Assembly (NCBI RefSeq): GCF_001667945.1
Contig: NZ_LZJK01000057.1
Span: 1 to 64,000 of the forward strand
Reading direction: 5' to 3'
Length of the DNA stretch: 64,000 nucleotides
Origin: Mycolicibacter sinensis
GTDB lineage: Bacteria; Actinomycetota; Actinomycetes; Mycobacteriales; Mycobacteriaceae
The notes beneath the pieces are model-generated. The model was not told the DNA's origin. It worked only from the letters and a program-made list of their open reading frames with translations, and ran no database searches. Shown here in pieces: positions 45,254 to 52,647 of this stretch (positions within the stretch are counted from its first letter, which is position 1; each line of letters opens with the position of its first letter). Both the position numbers and the translations under genes were made by a program.

Positions 45254-45954
45254 TGCACCCGGTCCAAGACGTGCTGGCTGAGCCGATCCATCGTCACCGC
45301 GGCGTTGCCCCACTGGCTGGTCATCACCTCGATCATGAAGTTGGCGCCGACGGCGACGAGGAACGCAGAGGTGAATCCCATATTCGCGCCGTTGTGGCGA
45401 GCCGAGAGCAGCCAGGAGATCACTCTCGCGTCCGGGTTGGATTCGATGTGCACCAGGTCCATGGTGACGCCCGGATCGACATCGGCCCCAGCCAGCCGTG
45501 CATTGCGGCAGCGGTCGATCGCGGGCCGGTTGTAGGTGTTGGTGAACGCCGCGTCCGCCTCCGCCACCGACGGAAAGGTCGTCACCGCGACGACCGCGGC
45601 TGCGTCCTGGGAGCGGTTCTCCCACCGCTGCCATCGGTGCGATGCATAGTTGCTCCCCACCAGCTCGGTGGTGCCCACCTCGTAGAAGGCCCGACAGTCA
45701 TCTCGCTGGCGGAGCCGCTCCGGCGGCGCCGGCACCATGCTCACCGGACCCGTGCTGGACATGGGCATCCCGGCGTAGCCGCTGACCTCGTCGTCGGACG
45801 GGATCAGCGTCATGACCTGGCCGGGCTGCACCCAGTTGTCGTCGGCGACCGCCGGAGCCGGAAACGCGCCCAGTGCCGCAGCGGCAATCGCCCCCACGAC
45901 GCATGATCGGCGGTGGCGTGACGGGACAGCGCGGCCATGACGGAGTCTCACCAT
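45250..45954 (-). CDS. Secreted PknH-type sensor-domain protein lacking the second disulfide
   Basis: 234 residues. A signal sequence (VVGAIAAAALGAFPAPAVA) precedes a recognisable sensor domain (YAGMPMSSTG, YASHRWQRWEN, AFTNTYNRPA), but only the first cysteine pair is present (DDCRA, DRCRN). Where paralogues have the second pair this protein has FTSAFLVA and MIEVMTSQWGN. It is therefore the most diverged of the eight paralogues. A TAGGCT -10 box lies 7 nt before the ATG. Confidence 0.78.
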   Translation of the reverse strand: MVRLRHGRAVPSRHRRSCVVGAIAAAALGAFPAPAVADDNWVQPGQVMTLIPSDDEVSGYAGMPMSSTGPVSMVPAPPERLRQRDDCRAFYEVGTTELVGSNYASHRWQRWENRSQDAAAVVAVTTFPSVAEADAAFTNTYNRPAIDRCRNARLAGADVDPGVTMDLVHIESNPDARVISWLLSARHNGANMGFTSAFLVAVGANFMIEVMTSQWGNAAVTMDRLSQHVLDRVH

Positions 45955-45961
45955 GGCGGTG

Positions 45962-45967
45962 AGCCTA
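45962..45967 (-). promoter_or_regulatory. Leaderless -10 box of the minus-strand sensor-domain gene
   Basis: TAGGCT on the minus strand, 7 nt before the ATG at 45954. Confidence 0.45.
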
Positions 45968-46050
45968 ATCGGGGGGCAGGTCCGACCGATTTCGCACCGG
46001 CGGTCTGCCTCCGGTAACCTAGCCGGGTTGCCGACGCAGGCGACCCTCCT

Positions 46051-46070
46051 GCCGTGGTCAGATCCACGGC
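46051..46070 (+). promoter_or_regulatory. Leader hairpin before rpsF
   Basis: GCCGTGG and CCACGGC form a perfect 7-bp stem with a 6-nt loop (TCAGAT), 34 bp before the rpsF ATG. It could be the site at which the S6:S18 complex represses this operon, as in other bacteria. The diagnostic bulged motif was not verified, so this is inference from position. Confidence 0.4.
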
Positions 46071-46103
46071 CGCACTACGACCATAGGAGGTGATGAGGTT
46101 CCC

Positions 46104-46394
46104 ATGCGTCCATACGAAATCATGGTCATCCTTGACCCCACCCTCGACGAGCGCACCGTCGCCCCGTCCCTGGAGACGTTCCTGAACGTCATCCGCAAGG
46201 ACGGCGGAACGGTCGAGAAGGTCGACATCTGGGGCAAGCGCCGGCTGGCCTACGAGATCGCCAAGCATGCCGAGGGCATCTACGCGGTCATCGACGTCAA
46301 GGCCGCCCCGGCCACGGTGTCCGAGCTTGACCGTCAGCTCAGCCTGAACGAGGCAGTGCTGCGCACCAAGGTGATGCGGACCGACAAGTCGTAG
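46104..46394 (+). CDS. rpsF: 30S ribosomal protein S6
   Basis: 96 residues. [18 protein letters not shown] at the start and [20 protein letters not shown] are classic S6 sequence; it lacks a long acidic tail. It binds the 16S rRNA central domain as a pair with S18, encoded two genes downstream. AGGAGGTGATGAGG precedes the ATG. First gene of rpsF-ssb-rpsR-rplI. Confidence 0.97.
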   Translation: MRPYEIMVILDPTLDERTVAPSLETFLNVIRKDGGTVEKVDIWGKRRLAYEIAKHAEGIYAVIDVKAAPATVSELDRQLSLNEAVLRTKVMRTDKS

Positions 46395-46464
46395 CAGGCT
46401 GTCGCCGCCGTTGCGTAGGCTCAGCTGACACATGCAGCGTCGACACCGACCCTAGGAGGGCCCC

Positions 46465-46977
46465 GTGGCTATTGGTGACACCACGATTACCGTCGTCGGA
46501 AACCTGACCGCGGACCCGGATCTGCGGTTCACCCCGTCGGGGGCGGCGGTCGCCAACTTCACGGTGGCGTCCACCCCGCGGGTCTACGACCGGCAGAGCG
46601 GTGAGTGGAAGGACGGCGACGCGCTGTTCCTGCGGTGCAATATCTGGCGTGAGGCCGCGGAGAACGTCGCCGAGAGCCTCACCCGCGGATCGCGGGTGAT
46701 CGTCACCGGGCGGCTGCGGCAGCGGTCCTTCGAAACCCGCGAGGGCGAGAAGCGCACCGTCTACGAGGTGGAGGTCGACGAGATCGGCCCCTCGTTGCGG
46801 TACGCCACCGCCAAGATCAACAAGGTCAGCCGCGGCGGCGGCGGAGGCGGTTTCGGCGGGGGCGGCGGCATGCCGGCCTCGGCGGGCCCGTCCGGCGGCG
46901 CGCCCGCCGAAGACCCGTGGGGCAGTGCTCCGGCGTCCGGCTCGTTCGGCGGCGCCGACGACGAACCGCCCTTTTAG
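46465..46977 (+). CDS. ssb: Single-stranded DNA-binding protein
   Basis: 170 residues. The OB fold occupies residues 1-120 ([37 protein letters not shown]). It is followed by a Gly-rich linker ([12 protein letters not shown]) and the acidic partner-binding tip DDEPPF. It coats single-stranded DNA and recruits repair proteins through the tip. GTG start with AGGAGG upstream. Confidence 0.97.
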   Translation: MAIGDTTITVVGNLTADPDLRFTPSGAAVANFTVASTPRVYDRQSGEWKDGDALFLRCNIWREAAENVAESLTRGSRVIVTGRLRQRSFETREGEKRTVYEVEVDEIGPSLRYATAKINKVSRGGGGGGFGGGGGMPASAGPSGGAPAEDPWGSAPASGSFGGADDEPPF

Positions 46978-47010
46978 ACCAACGAACCACAGCACGAAAG
47001 AGATAGATAG

Positions 47011-47265
47011 ATGGCGAAATCCAACAAGCGGCGGCCGGCTCCCGAAAAGCCGATCAAGACCCGCAAGTGCGCATTCTGCTCCAACAAGAAGCAGGTGATC
47101 GACTACAAGGACACCTCGCTGCTGCGCACCTACATTTCTGAGCGGGGCAAGATCCGCGCCCGCCGTGTGACCGGCAACTGCGTTCAGCACCAGCGCGACA
47201 TCGCGCTCGCGGTGAAGAACGCCCGCGAGGTCGCGTTGCTGCCCTTCACCTCGTCGGCGCGCTAG
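47011..47265 (+). CDS. rpsR: 30S ribosomal protein S18 (zinc-binding form)
   Basis: 84 residues. [10 protein letters not shown] carries the CxxC of the zinc-containing C+ form, with a further Cys in VTGNCVQHQ. This matches rpsR1; mycobacteria usually carry a zinc-free copy elsewhere for zinc starvation. It partners S6 in the ribosome. Confidence 0.95.
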   Translation: MAKSNKRRPAPEKPIKTRKCAFCSNKKQVIDYKDTSLLRTYISERGKIRARRVTGNCVQHQRDIALAVKNAREVALLPFTSSAR

Positions 47266-47296
47266 CCGATCAGTCCAGCCGAGAAAGTACGAAACG

Positions 47297-47755
47297 ATGA
47301 AGCTGATTTTGACCGCTGAGGTGGATCACCTCGGGGCGGCCGGAGACACCGTCGAGGTCAAGGACGGATACGGCCGCAACTACCTGCTCCCGCGGGGGCT
47401 GGCGATCGTCGCCTCGCGCGGCGCGCAGAAGCAGGCCGACGACATCCGCCGGGCCCGCGAGACCAAGCAGGTGCGCGACCTCGACCACGCCAAGGAGCTC
47501 AAGGAGGCTCTGCAGGCGCTGGGCACCGTTTCCCTGCCGATGAAGACCGCCGCCGACTCGGGCAAGCTGTTCGGTTCGGTGACCGCCGCCGACGTGGTCG
47601 CGGCGATCAAGAAGGCCGGCGGGCCCAACCTCGACCGGCGGATCGTCCGGTTGCCCAAGGCCCACATCAAGGCCGTCGGCAGCCACCCGGTGTCGGTGCA
47701 CCTGCACCCCGACGTCGACGTCGACGTCACGCTCGACGTCACCGCGGCGAACTAA
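47297..47755 (+). CDS. rplI: 50S ribosomal protein L9
   Basis: 152 residues. The N-terminal domain ([32 protein letters not shown]) binds 23S rRNA, and a long helix links to the C-terminal domain ([16 protein letters not shown]). Last gene of the ribosomal unit, followed directly by a strong terminator. Confidence 0.97.
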   Translation: MKLILTAEVDHLGAAGDTVEVKDGYGRNYLLPRGLAIVASRGAQKQADDIRRARETKQVRDLDHAKELKEALQALGTVSLPMKTAADSGKLFGSVTAADVVAAIKKAGGPNLDRRIVRLPKAHIKAVGSHPVSVHLHPDVDVDVTLDVTAAN

Positions 47756-47769
47756 GCGCTTACTCGCAC

Positions 47770-47804
47770 AGCCCCGGCGGGCCCTGGTCGGCTCCGCCGG
47801 GGCT
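47770..47804 (+). terminator. Rho-independent-type terminator after rplI
   Basis: AGCCCCGGCGG (47770-47780) and CCGCCGGGGCT (47794-47804) form a perfect 11-bp GC-rich stem with a 13-nt loop followed by TTTGCTGTG, starting 15 bp after the rplI stop. Confidence 0.8.
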
Positions 47805-47820
47805 TTGCTGTGCTCGGATC

Positions 47821-47850
47821 CGGTTAACGTCGGTTAACTCTGGCTAACTT
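47821..47850. repeat. Three 10-bp phased GGTTAAC-type repeats
   Basis: CGGTTAACGT, CGGTTAACTC and TGGCTAACTT follow one another at exactly 10-bp intervals. One-turn phasing on the same helix face suggests a protein-binding array in the rplI-dnaB gap. No matching regulator is known to me. Confidence 0.55.
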
Positions 47851-48239
47851 TTGGGCACGTGCATAGTCCTGGTGCTATTTACCGGGTCGTGGAGCGCCGT
47901 CCACCTGCTCGCAAGGCAACACGCCCAAGATGGCAACCTGAAACGACACGCCGAAGAGATTGTCCTCCACAGCTCGAACGCCTCGGTGTGGTGCGCTTAC
48001 CTGCGGAGATAGCGGAACGGAAGGGAACAATCCACAGGTCTTCCCCACCGTCCCAAACAAGTGGAGGACCGGTGTGCACACTTCATCCACAGCTTTGTGA
48101 ACAAGCGCGTTTGGTGCGTCCGCCAGCAACGCCTACCGTCAACCCGGCACGAAGCGACGGGGGTGTCGGTGCCCGCGATTATGGTCGCGGCATCAGCGTC
48201 GAATAGACGTTCGAACGTGCCGCGGAGGAGGTGGGGCGT
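47851..48239. other. rplI-dnaB intergenic region with DnaA-box-like sites
   Basis: No convincing gene; M. tuberculosis has Rv0057 here. The stretch includes TCATCCACA (48083-48091), one mismatch from the DnaA box TTATCCACA, and weaker relatives CAATCCACA (48028-48036) and TTGTGAACA (48095-48103). They may be a small DnaA-binding cluster at the dnaB promoter, or chance. Confidence 0.35.
48199..48214. promoter_or_regulatory. LexA (SOS) box upstream of dnaB
   Basis: TCGAAT-AGAC-GTTCGA matches 11 of 12 defined positions of the mycobacterial SOS box TCGAAC(N4)GTTCGA. It ends 25 bp before the dnaB ATG, a position where LexA would block initiation or elongation. The overlapping 12-bp palindrome ACGTTCGAACGT spans 48207-48218. 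Confidence 0.6.
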
Positions 48240-49616
48240 ATGGCAGTGGTCGACGATCGTGGGCACTCTGAGCTCGAGGAGCCGCCCCGCGAGGATGTCG
48301 GCCGCCAGCCGCCCCAAGATGTCGCCGCCGAACAGTCGGTGCTCGGGGGCATGCTGCTGAGCAAGGACGCCATCGCCGACGTGCTGGAGCGGCTGCGGCC
48401 CGGCGACTTCTACCGGCCGGTGCACCAGAACATCTACGACGCGATTCTGGATCTCTACGGGCGCGGCGAGCCGGCCGACCCGGTGACGGTGGCCGCCGAA
48501 CTCGACCGCCGCGGCCTGCTGCGCCGGGTGGGTGGGGCTCCGTATCTGCACACGCTGATCTCGACGGTGCCGACGGCGGCCAACGCCGGCTACTACGCCG
48601 GCATCGTCGCCGAGAAGGCGCTGCTGCGCCGGCTGGTGGAGGCCGGCACCCGCGTGGTGCAGTACGGCTACGCCGGCGCCGAGGGCGCCGATGTGGCCGA
48701 GATCGTCGATCGGGCCCAGGCCGAGATCTACGACGTCGCCGACCGGCGCCTGTCCGAGGACTTCGTCCCGCTCGAAGACCTTTTGCAGCCCACCATGGAC
48801 GAGATCGACGCGATCGCCTCGCACGGCGGGATCGCACGCGGCGTGCCGACGGGCTTCACCGACCTCGACGAGGTGACCAACGGGCTGCACCCGGGGCAGA
48901 TGGTGATCATCGCGGCGAGGCCGGGTATGGGCAAATCGACTCTGGCACTGGATTTTATGCGGTCGTGCTCGATCAAACACCGCCTGCCCAGCGTCATCTT
49001 CTCGCTGGAAATGGGCAAGTCCGAGATCGTCATGCGGCTGCTCTCGGCCGAGGCAAAGATCAAGCTGGGCGACATGCGCTCGGGCCGGATGACCGACGAC
49101 GACTGGACCCGGCTGGCGCGGCGGATGAGCGAAATCAGCGAAGCGCCACTGTATATCGACGATTCGCCGAACCTGACCATGATGGAGATCCGCGCCAAGG
49201 CCCGCCGGCTCAAGCAGAAGGCCGACCTGCGCCTGGTGGTCGTCGACTACCTGCAGCTGATGACCTCCGGCAAAAAGGTGGAGTCGCGGCAGATCGAGGT
49301 CTCTGAATTCTCAAGGCATCTCAAGCTTTTGGCTAAGGAGCTGGAGCTGCCGGTGATCGCCCTTAGCCAGCTCAACCGTGGCCCCGAGCAGCGCACCGAC
49401 AAGAAGCCAATGCTGGCAGATCTTCGCGAAAGTGGAAGTTTGGAGCAAGACGCGGACATGGTTATACTTTTGCACCGCCCTGACGCCTTCGAGCGCGACG
49501 ACCCCCGCGGGGGAGAGGCCGACCTGATTTTGGCCAAGCACCGCAATGGGCCGACGAAGACCGTAACGGTGGCGCATCAACTGCACTTGTCGCGGTTTAC
49601 GAATATGGCGCACTAG
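48240..49616 (+). CDS. dnaB: Replicative DNA helicase DnaB, intein-free
   Basis: 458 residues from the ATG at 48240 (GGAGGAGG upstream; GTG at 48231 also in frame). The N-terminal primase-interacting domain (AAEQSVLGGMLLSKDAIADV) and the RecA-like motor (Walker A ARPGMGKST, LVVVDYLQLMTSG, LADLRESGSLEQDADMV) are complete. The helicase unwinds DNA at the replication fork as a hexamer. Neither known mycobacterial intein site (the P-loop, or between RESG and SLEQ) is interrupted. Around both sites codons turn AT-ended and rare (AGG, AAA, TTT, CTT, AGT, ATA), unlike the rest of the gene. No Rv0057 homologue precedes it. Confidence 0.97.
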   Translation: MAVVDDRGHSELEEPPREDVGRQPPQDVAAEQSVLGGMLLSKDAIADVLERLRPGDFYRPVHQNIYDAILDLYGRGEPADPVTVAAELDRRGLLRRVGGAPYLHTLISTVPTAANAGYYAGIVAEKALLRRLVEAGTRVVQYGYAGAEGADVAEIVDRAQAEIYDVADRRLSEDFVPLEDLLQPTMDEIDAIASHGGIARGVPTGFTDLDEVTNGLHPGQMVIIAARPGMGKSTLALDFMRSCSIKHRLPSVIFSLEMGKSEIVMRLLSAEAKIKLGDMRSGRMTDDDWTRLARRMSEISEAPLYIDDSPNLTMMEIRAKARRLKQKADLRLVVVDYLQLMTSGKKVESRQIEVSEFSRHLKLLAKELELPVIALSQLNRGPEQRTDKKPMLADLRESGSLEQDADMVILLHRPDAFERDDPRGGEADLILAKHRNGPTKTVTVAHQLHLSRFTNMAH

Positions 49617-49922
49617 GGACTGCCAGTTTTGTAGGGTCTCACGCTGCGTGTCATATTCTCCGCGGCCGTGTCACGTCCTTGTCATGTGTCTCACGAACGT
49701 GTCGCGCGCCCGCACCCATGTAGCTCGCACCGGCCCCGCTAGCAGTCGTGACGCGAGCGGGCGCCAATAGGAATGAGTAGAAATGGAATTGATTACAAAG
49801 CAAGGCCGATGTCCGTGGCGGCAGCCAGGATAGCCGCGTGAAATGCCCGGCTTCGTTCGAGCGCGCCTGCCCGGGCTCCGTTCGAGGCCGCGCCTAAACG
49901 TCGGTCTCCGATGGCTGTAGCC
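49617..49922. other. Gene-free stretch after dnaB
   Basis: About 306 bp with no supportable gene. It holds several GTGTCAT/GTGTCAC/GTCTCAC motifs (49648-49705), an AT-richer island near 49780-49805, and an imperfect direct repeat (CCCGGCTTCGTTCGAG and CCCGGGCTCCGTTCGAG) at about 49847-49890. Core synteny ends here and accessory DNA begins. Confidence 0.5.
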
Positions 49923-50330
49923 TCACCGGACTGCTCCAGGACTTTCGACCGGGTAGTCGAGCTCGCGGCAGCCCTCGATCAGTCGGTGGTCGTAGGTCAC
50001 GACAGCAGTGAGCGCATCACCCAGCTGGGCAGCGGACGCGAGATGGATGGCGTCCAGAGAGCGCAGCGTCTCCGGTCCGATCGTTTGGGCCATCTCGACC
50101 ACCTCGTCGGTGACGGCAAGGATGTCGAGATCCTCGTCCAGGATGCGCCGCGCGGTGGCGACGATCTCGGTGTCCCCGCTCCGGAGCGCGGTTCCCATCA
50201 ACTCCACGCGCCCCACCGCACTGGTGACATGGTCGCGGTCCTGGGCGTTGACCAGCCACCGCCGAAGATCGGCCGACTCGGGCTCCCGCACGATCAGCTT
50301 CACCAGCGCGGAGGTGTCCATGTAGATCAT
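49923..50330 (-). CDS. vapC: VapC-family PIN-domain toxin
   Basis: 135 residues with the PIN nuclease acidic residues: MIYMDTSALVKL (Asp5), an internal Glu in RVELMGTAL, LDAIHLASA and the late VTYDHRLI. VapC toxins cleave specific RNAs such as tRNA. Its ATG overlaps the vapB stop by 4 bp (ATGA). Located just after dnaB in accessory DNA. Confidence 0.92.
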   Translation of the reverse strand: MIYMDTSALVKLIVREPESADLRRWLVNAQDRDHVTSAVGRVELMGTALRSGDTEIVATARRILDEDLDILAVTDEVVEMAQTIGPETLRSLDAIHLASAAQLGDALTAVVTYDHRLIEGCRELDYPVESPGAVR

Positions 50331-50599
50331 CGGTCCTCGCGCAACTCGGTCAGGACCGCACTCAAGTCCCGCCGTGGCAGGCCCTCGGTCTCGATCGAAG
50401 CGAGACCGCCGCGCCGGCGGGCCGGCTTCATGGAACCGCTGGCGATGAGGCTGTCTCGGGTGCGGTCAGTGGCGGTGACCGGAACCAGCCGCGCTACCAA
50501 CCGGCCCCGCATCGTTACCGACAGCTCCTCACCCGCGTCGACCCGGGCCAGGTACTTACTCGCGTTCTGTCGTAACTCGCGGACCCCAATAACGTTCAC
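50327..50599 (-). CDS. vapB: VapB/Phd-type antitoxin
   Basis: 90 residues from the GTG at 50599. VIGVRELRQNASKYLARVDA is the Phd/YefM-type DNA-binding domain, followed by MRGRLVARLVPV, and a C-terminal toxin-binding tail of about 40 residues. It neutralises the VapC encoded downstream and represses the operon. The start is supported by a TACAGT -10 box 7 nt upstream. A longer frame to 50683 would read through the operator. Confidence 0.9.
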   Translation of the reverse strand: MNVIGVRELRQNASKYLARVDAGEELSVTMRGRLVARLVPVTATDRTRDSLIASGSMKPARRRGGLASIETEGLPRRDLSAVLTELREDR

Positions 50600-50606
50600 G
50601 CCCCGG

Positions 50607-50628
50607 ACTGTAGCACATAAAGTGCTAC
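50607..50628 (-). promoter_or_regulatory. vapBC promoter and operator
   Basis: A perfect inverted repeat GTAGCAC-N5-GTGCTAC (50610-50628) overlaps the minus-strand -10 box TACAGT (50607-50612), 7 nt before the vapB GTG. The layout is that of an autoregulated, leaderless toxin-antitoxin operon. Confidence 0.65.
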
Positions 50629-50686
50629 CAACACGTGCGGGTACGGCACTTGGCGTCCTCGGCCCAGCGGCGAGATGGCGCAATCG

Positions 50687-50741
50687 CGTCGGCTATTACG
50701 CCGGGATCGTCGCGGAGAAGGCGTGCTCGACAAGATTGAAC
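50687..50741 (+). pseudogene. Relic of a diverged dnaB
   Basis: 50690-50723 matches dnaB 48587-48620 at 31 of 34 bases, and all three differences are silent, preserving GYYAGIVAEKA; a weaker match continues to an Arg-Leu pair. The silent divergence points to a different dnaB rather than a recent copy of the resident gene. No other helicase sequence remains around it. Confidence 0.6.
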
Positions 50742-50852
50742 GCGATGTCGCGCACGTTGCTCTTTAGTGCCTCACGGGGCGTGACGGTGTCATGCCCTGG
50801 CCGTACGTCTCAACTCGTGTCATGCGGGCGGGGGCAGTCTTCATGCAGCGGC

Positions 50853-51812
50853 TCACTCGAGTTCGACGAACCACGCGGGTGGAATATCTTGGCTGAGAAC
50901 CGTGTGCAGTTCGTCGTAGCTGTACCCGAAAGCGGGTGCGAACCGGGTGGCATCCCACTCGTCCATCCACGCCAAGTACTCACTCATGGACCCCGCAGTC
51001 CGTACGAACACCGCCCCTGCGCGCGAGTCCTGCTGGTATCGAACGAATTCGATTCCGCGAGCCGGCTTGTCGCGGTACCAGCTGGTGCCGATGTTCGGTA
51101 GTCCGCGCAAGGCTCTGGCTTCCTCTGCGATCAGGAACAACAGGAACTTCTGAGCGTCGTCGAGTAGGAGGAACCCCCAATTCTGGCGCCAGGTATTGCG
51201 ATCACGTTGCTGTACAACCCATCTGTCGTCGGAGTTGAGAAATAACCCGAACTCAATACCGCCCAGACTGAAGGTGAGCATGCCATCGGTGACTGACGGG
51301 TGCTCCTCACCCCACAGTCTCTCGCTGGCCGTCAACAAAGGCCCAAAGTCCGCAGGCAGCCAAGGAAATCGTTCGGCGTCGAAAAACGGGTGCCTGCCCT
51401 CGGTCGCGATAATCCGCCACTGAAACCACGCCTGGGCGACAGGGCGGTACGGCTCGGGGTAGGCACGCAGATCGACCCTGGGAACTGCGATGTGGTCCGG
51501 GGGTAGGGGGAGCGACGCGATCTCGGCACGCGTCGGTCTCGCGAGCCCGGCATCGATGAGCCGTAACAAGGGGCCGGTGTGGTTGTTCTGATCGAGCAGC
51601 CGATACGCAGTACCACCGCCAGGCTGGCCGAACCATGGAGCCGCGACGAACGACTCGATATGCCATCCGAGGGGAAGCTCGCTGCCACTGGCGAGCTCGA
51701 ACCGAGAGAATTCTCTGATCGCTAGATTGGGAGGAAGCGATCGCTGCGCATAAGGGGTGCCGTCGGCATAGAGCCACCCTCCCCGTTGGCTCCCGTTGAG
51801 CTCCACGATCAC
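50853..51812 (-). CDS. Orphan TNT-type (NAD-glycohydrolase-like) toxin domain protein
   Basis: 319 residues. Residues about 5-115 match the tuberculosis-necrotizing-toxin (TNT) fold family: GGWLYADGTPYAQRSLPP, then AAPWFGQPGGGTAYRLL containing the hallmark QPGGG glutamine, then LLRLIDAGLARPTR. The usual Arg-containing R-x-G before the first strand appears as LNGS here, so activity is uncertain. Residues 120-319 are an unrecognised Trp-rich domain that could be an immunity or binding module. There is no signal peptide, ESX or PPE module. The GTG start follows an in-frame stop four codons upstream, so nothing is missing on this frame. GC content and codon use look less biased than in the core genes. 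Confidence 0.7.
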   Translation of the reverse strand: MIVELNGSQRGGWLYADGTPYAQRSLPPNLAIREFSRFELASGSELPLGWHIESFVAAPWFGQPGGGTAYRLLDQNNHTGPLLRLIDAGLARPTRAEIASLPLPPDHIAVPRVDLRAYPEPYRPVAQAWFQWRIIATEGRHPFFDAERFPWLPADFGPLLTASERLWGEEHPSVTDGMLTFSLGGIEFGLFLNSDDRWVVQQRDRNTWRQNWGFLLLDDAQKFLLFLIAEEARALRGLPNIGTSWYRDKPARGIEFVRYQQDSRAGAVFVRTAGSMSEYLAWMDEWDATRFAPAFGYSYDELHTVLSQDIPPAWFVELE

Positions 51813-51999
51813 CGACTCAGGCTAACCAACTTCCCTGCGATGCGCCGCACGGAACGCCGCCGGCGCGCGGGGCTCAGTCATCGGGCGACCCGGCAGCCGG
51901 AAGGCCATGCGGCAAGCGCCGGCGGATGTCGCGTAGGCTGGGAACGCATCGCCCCGTGCCCGATTATCTCGGCTACGGAGTTGCCGGCACCGTCACCGG

Positions 52000-52647
52000 T
52001 CACACCCGAAAGATGTTGACTGTCTCGCGAAGTCCCAGGGTGCGTGGGTCGTGGCGCCCGGTAGCAGCGAGAAGGAATTCGTGGGCGTCGATTCCGCTTT
52101 CCTCCGGGAATGCCGCGGCCGGTATCGCAAGCAGGCGGGCCAAGCCCGAGTCGGCCGCAGCGATCGGGTCGCGGCGTAGGGCGCCAAGGACGAAATCCAG
52201 GCTGTCATAAAGCCCCTCGCCCAAATCCGATGGCGCCTTGATGGCGTTGCGGATGTCGTCGGCGTGCACGTAGGCGTCCATCAAGAGCGCATGTATCGCC
52301 TCACCAATAGTGAAACGCGGTAAGGGGCTGGGCCGGGCCCAGATGTGGTCGTCGAAGGCGGCCACCAGCTCGGCCATCGCCTCGCCGATCTTCCGCATCT
52401 GGGCGGCAAGGCCGGTGGGCGGTTGGGCGCGCAGCGACGCCGCCTGCTTATCGGCGTTGCGCGTCCCGCTTGCGCCCGTGACGGTGTCGAGCGCCTGACC
52501 CACCACATGGGCGGCGACGTCGCGCACCTGCCAACCGGTGCAGCGGCTGGCACAAGTCCACATCGATGTATCGAGCGTGGCCAGCAGATCCGCGAAGCTC
52601 TGGTACTCGCGGAGCAAGCCGGCCGTCGTGCGCTCACGGGTGAGCAC
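52000..52647 (-). CDS. DinB-like/mycothiol maleylpyruvate isomerase family protein
   Basis: 215 residues from the GTG at 52647, preceded by GGAGGAG. The N-terminal four-helix bundle has WQVRDVAAHVVGQAL, a W-x-V/I-x-D-x-x-A-H-x-x motif giving one metal-binding histidine, and a C-terminal MDMPI-like part (IGEAIHALLMDAYVHADDIR) gives more. Probably a metal-dependent thiol transferase or isomerase. It overlaps the upstream LLM gene by 14 bp and ends the TetR-controlled operon. Confidence 0.82.
   Translation of the reverse strand: MLTRERTTAGLLREYQSFADLLATLDTSMWTCASRCTGWQVRDVAAHVVGQALDTVTGASGTRNADKQAASLRAQPPTGLAAQMRKIGEAMAELVAAFDDHIWARPSPLPRFTIGEAIHALLMDAYVHADDIRNAIKAPSDLGEGLYDSLDFVLGALRRDPIAAADSGLARLLAIPAAAFPEESGIDAHEFLLAATGRHDPRTLGLRETVNIFRV

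Noticed and set aside
47859..48206. A 115-codon plus-strand frame in the rplI-dnaB gap
   Set aside because: Basic low-complexity translation, no ribosome-binding site, overlaps candidate regulatory sites, and no recognised similarity to Rv0057.
48240..49616. An intein in dnaB
   Set aside because: Protein is continuous through both known insertion sites; no Hint-domain or LAGLIDADG sequence is present.
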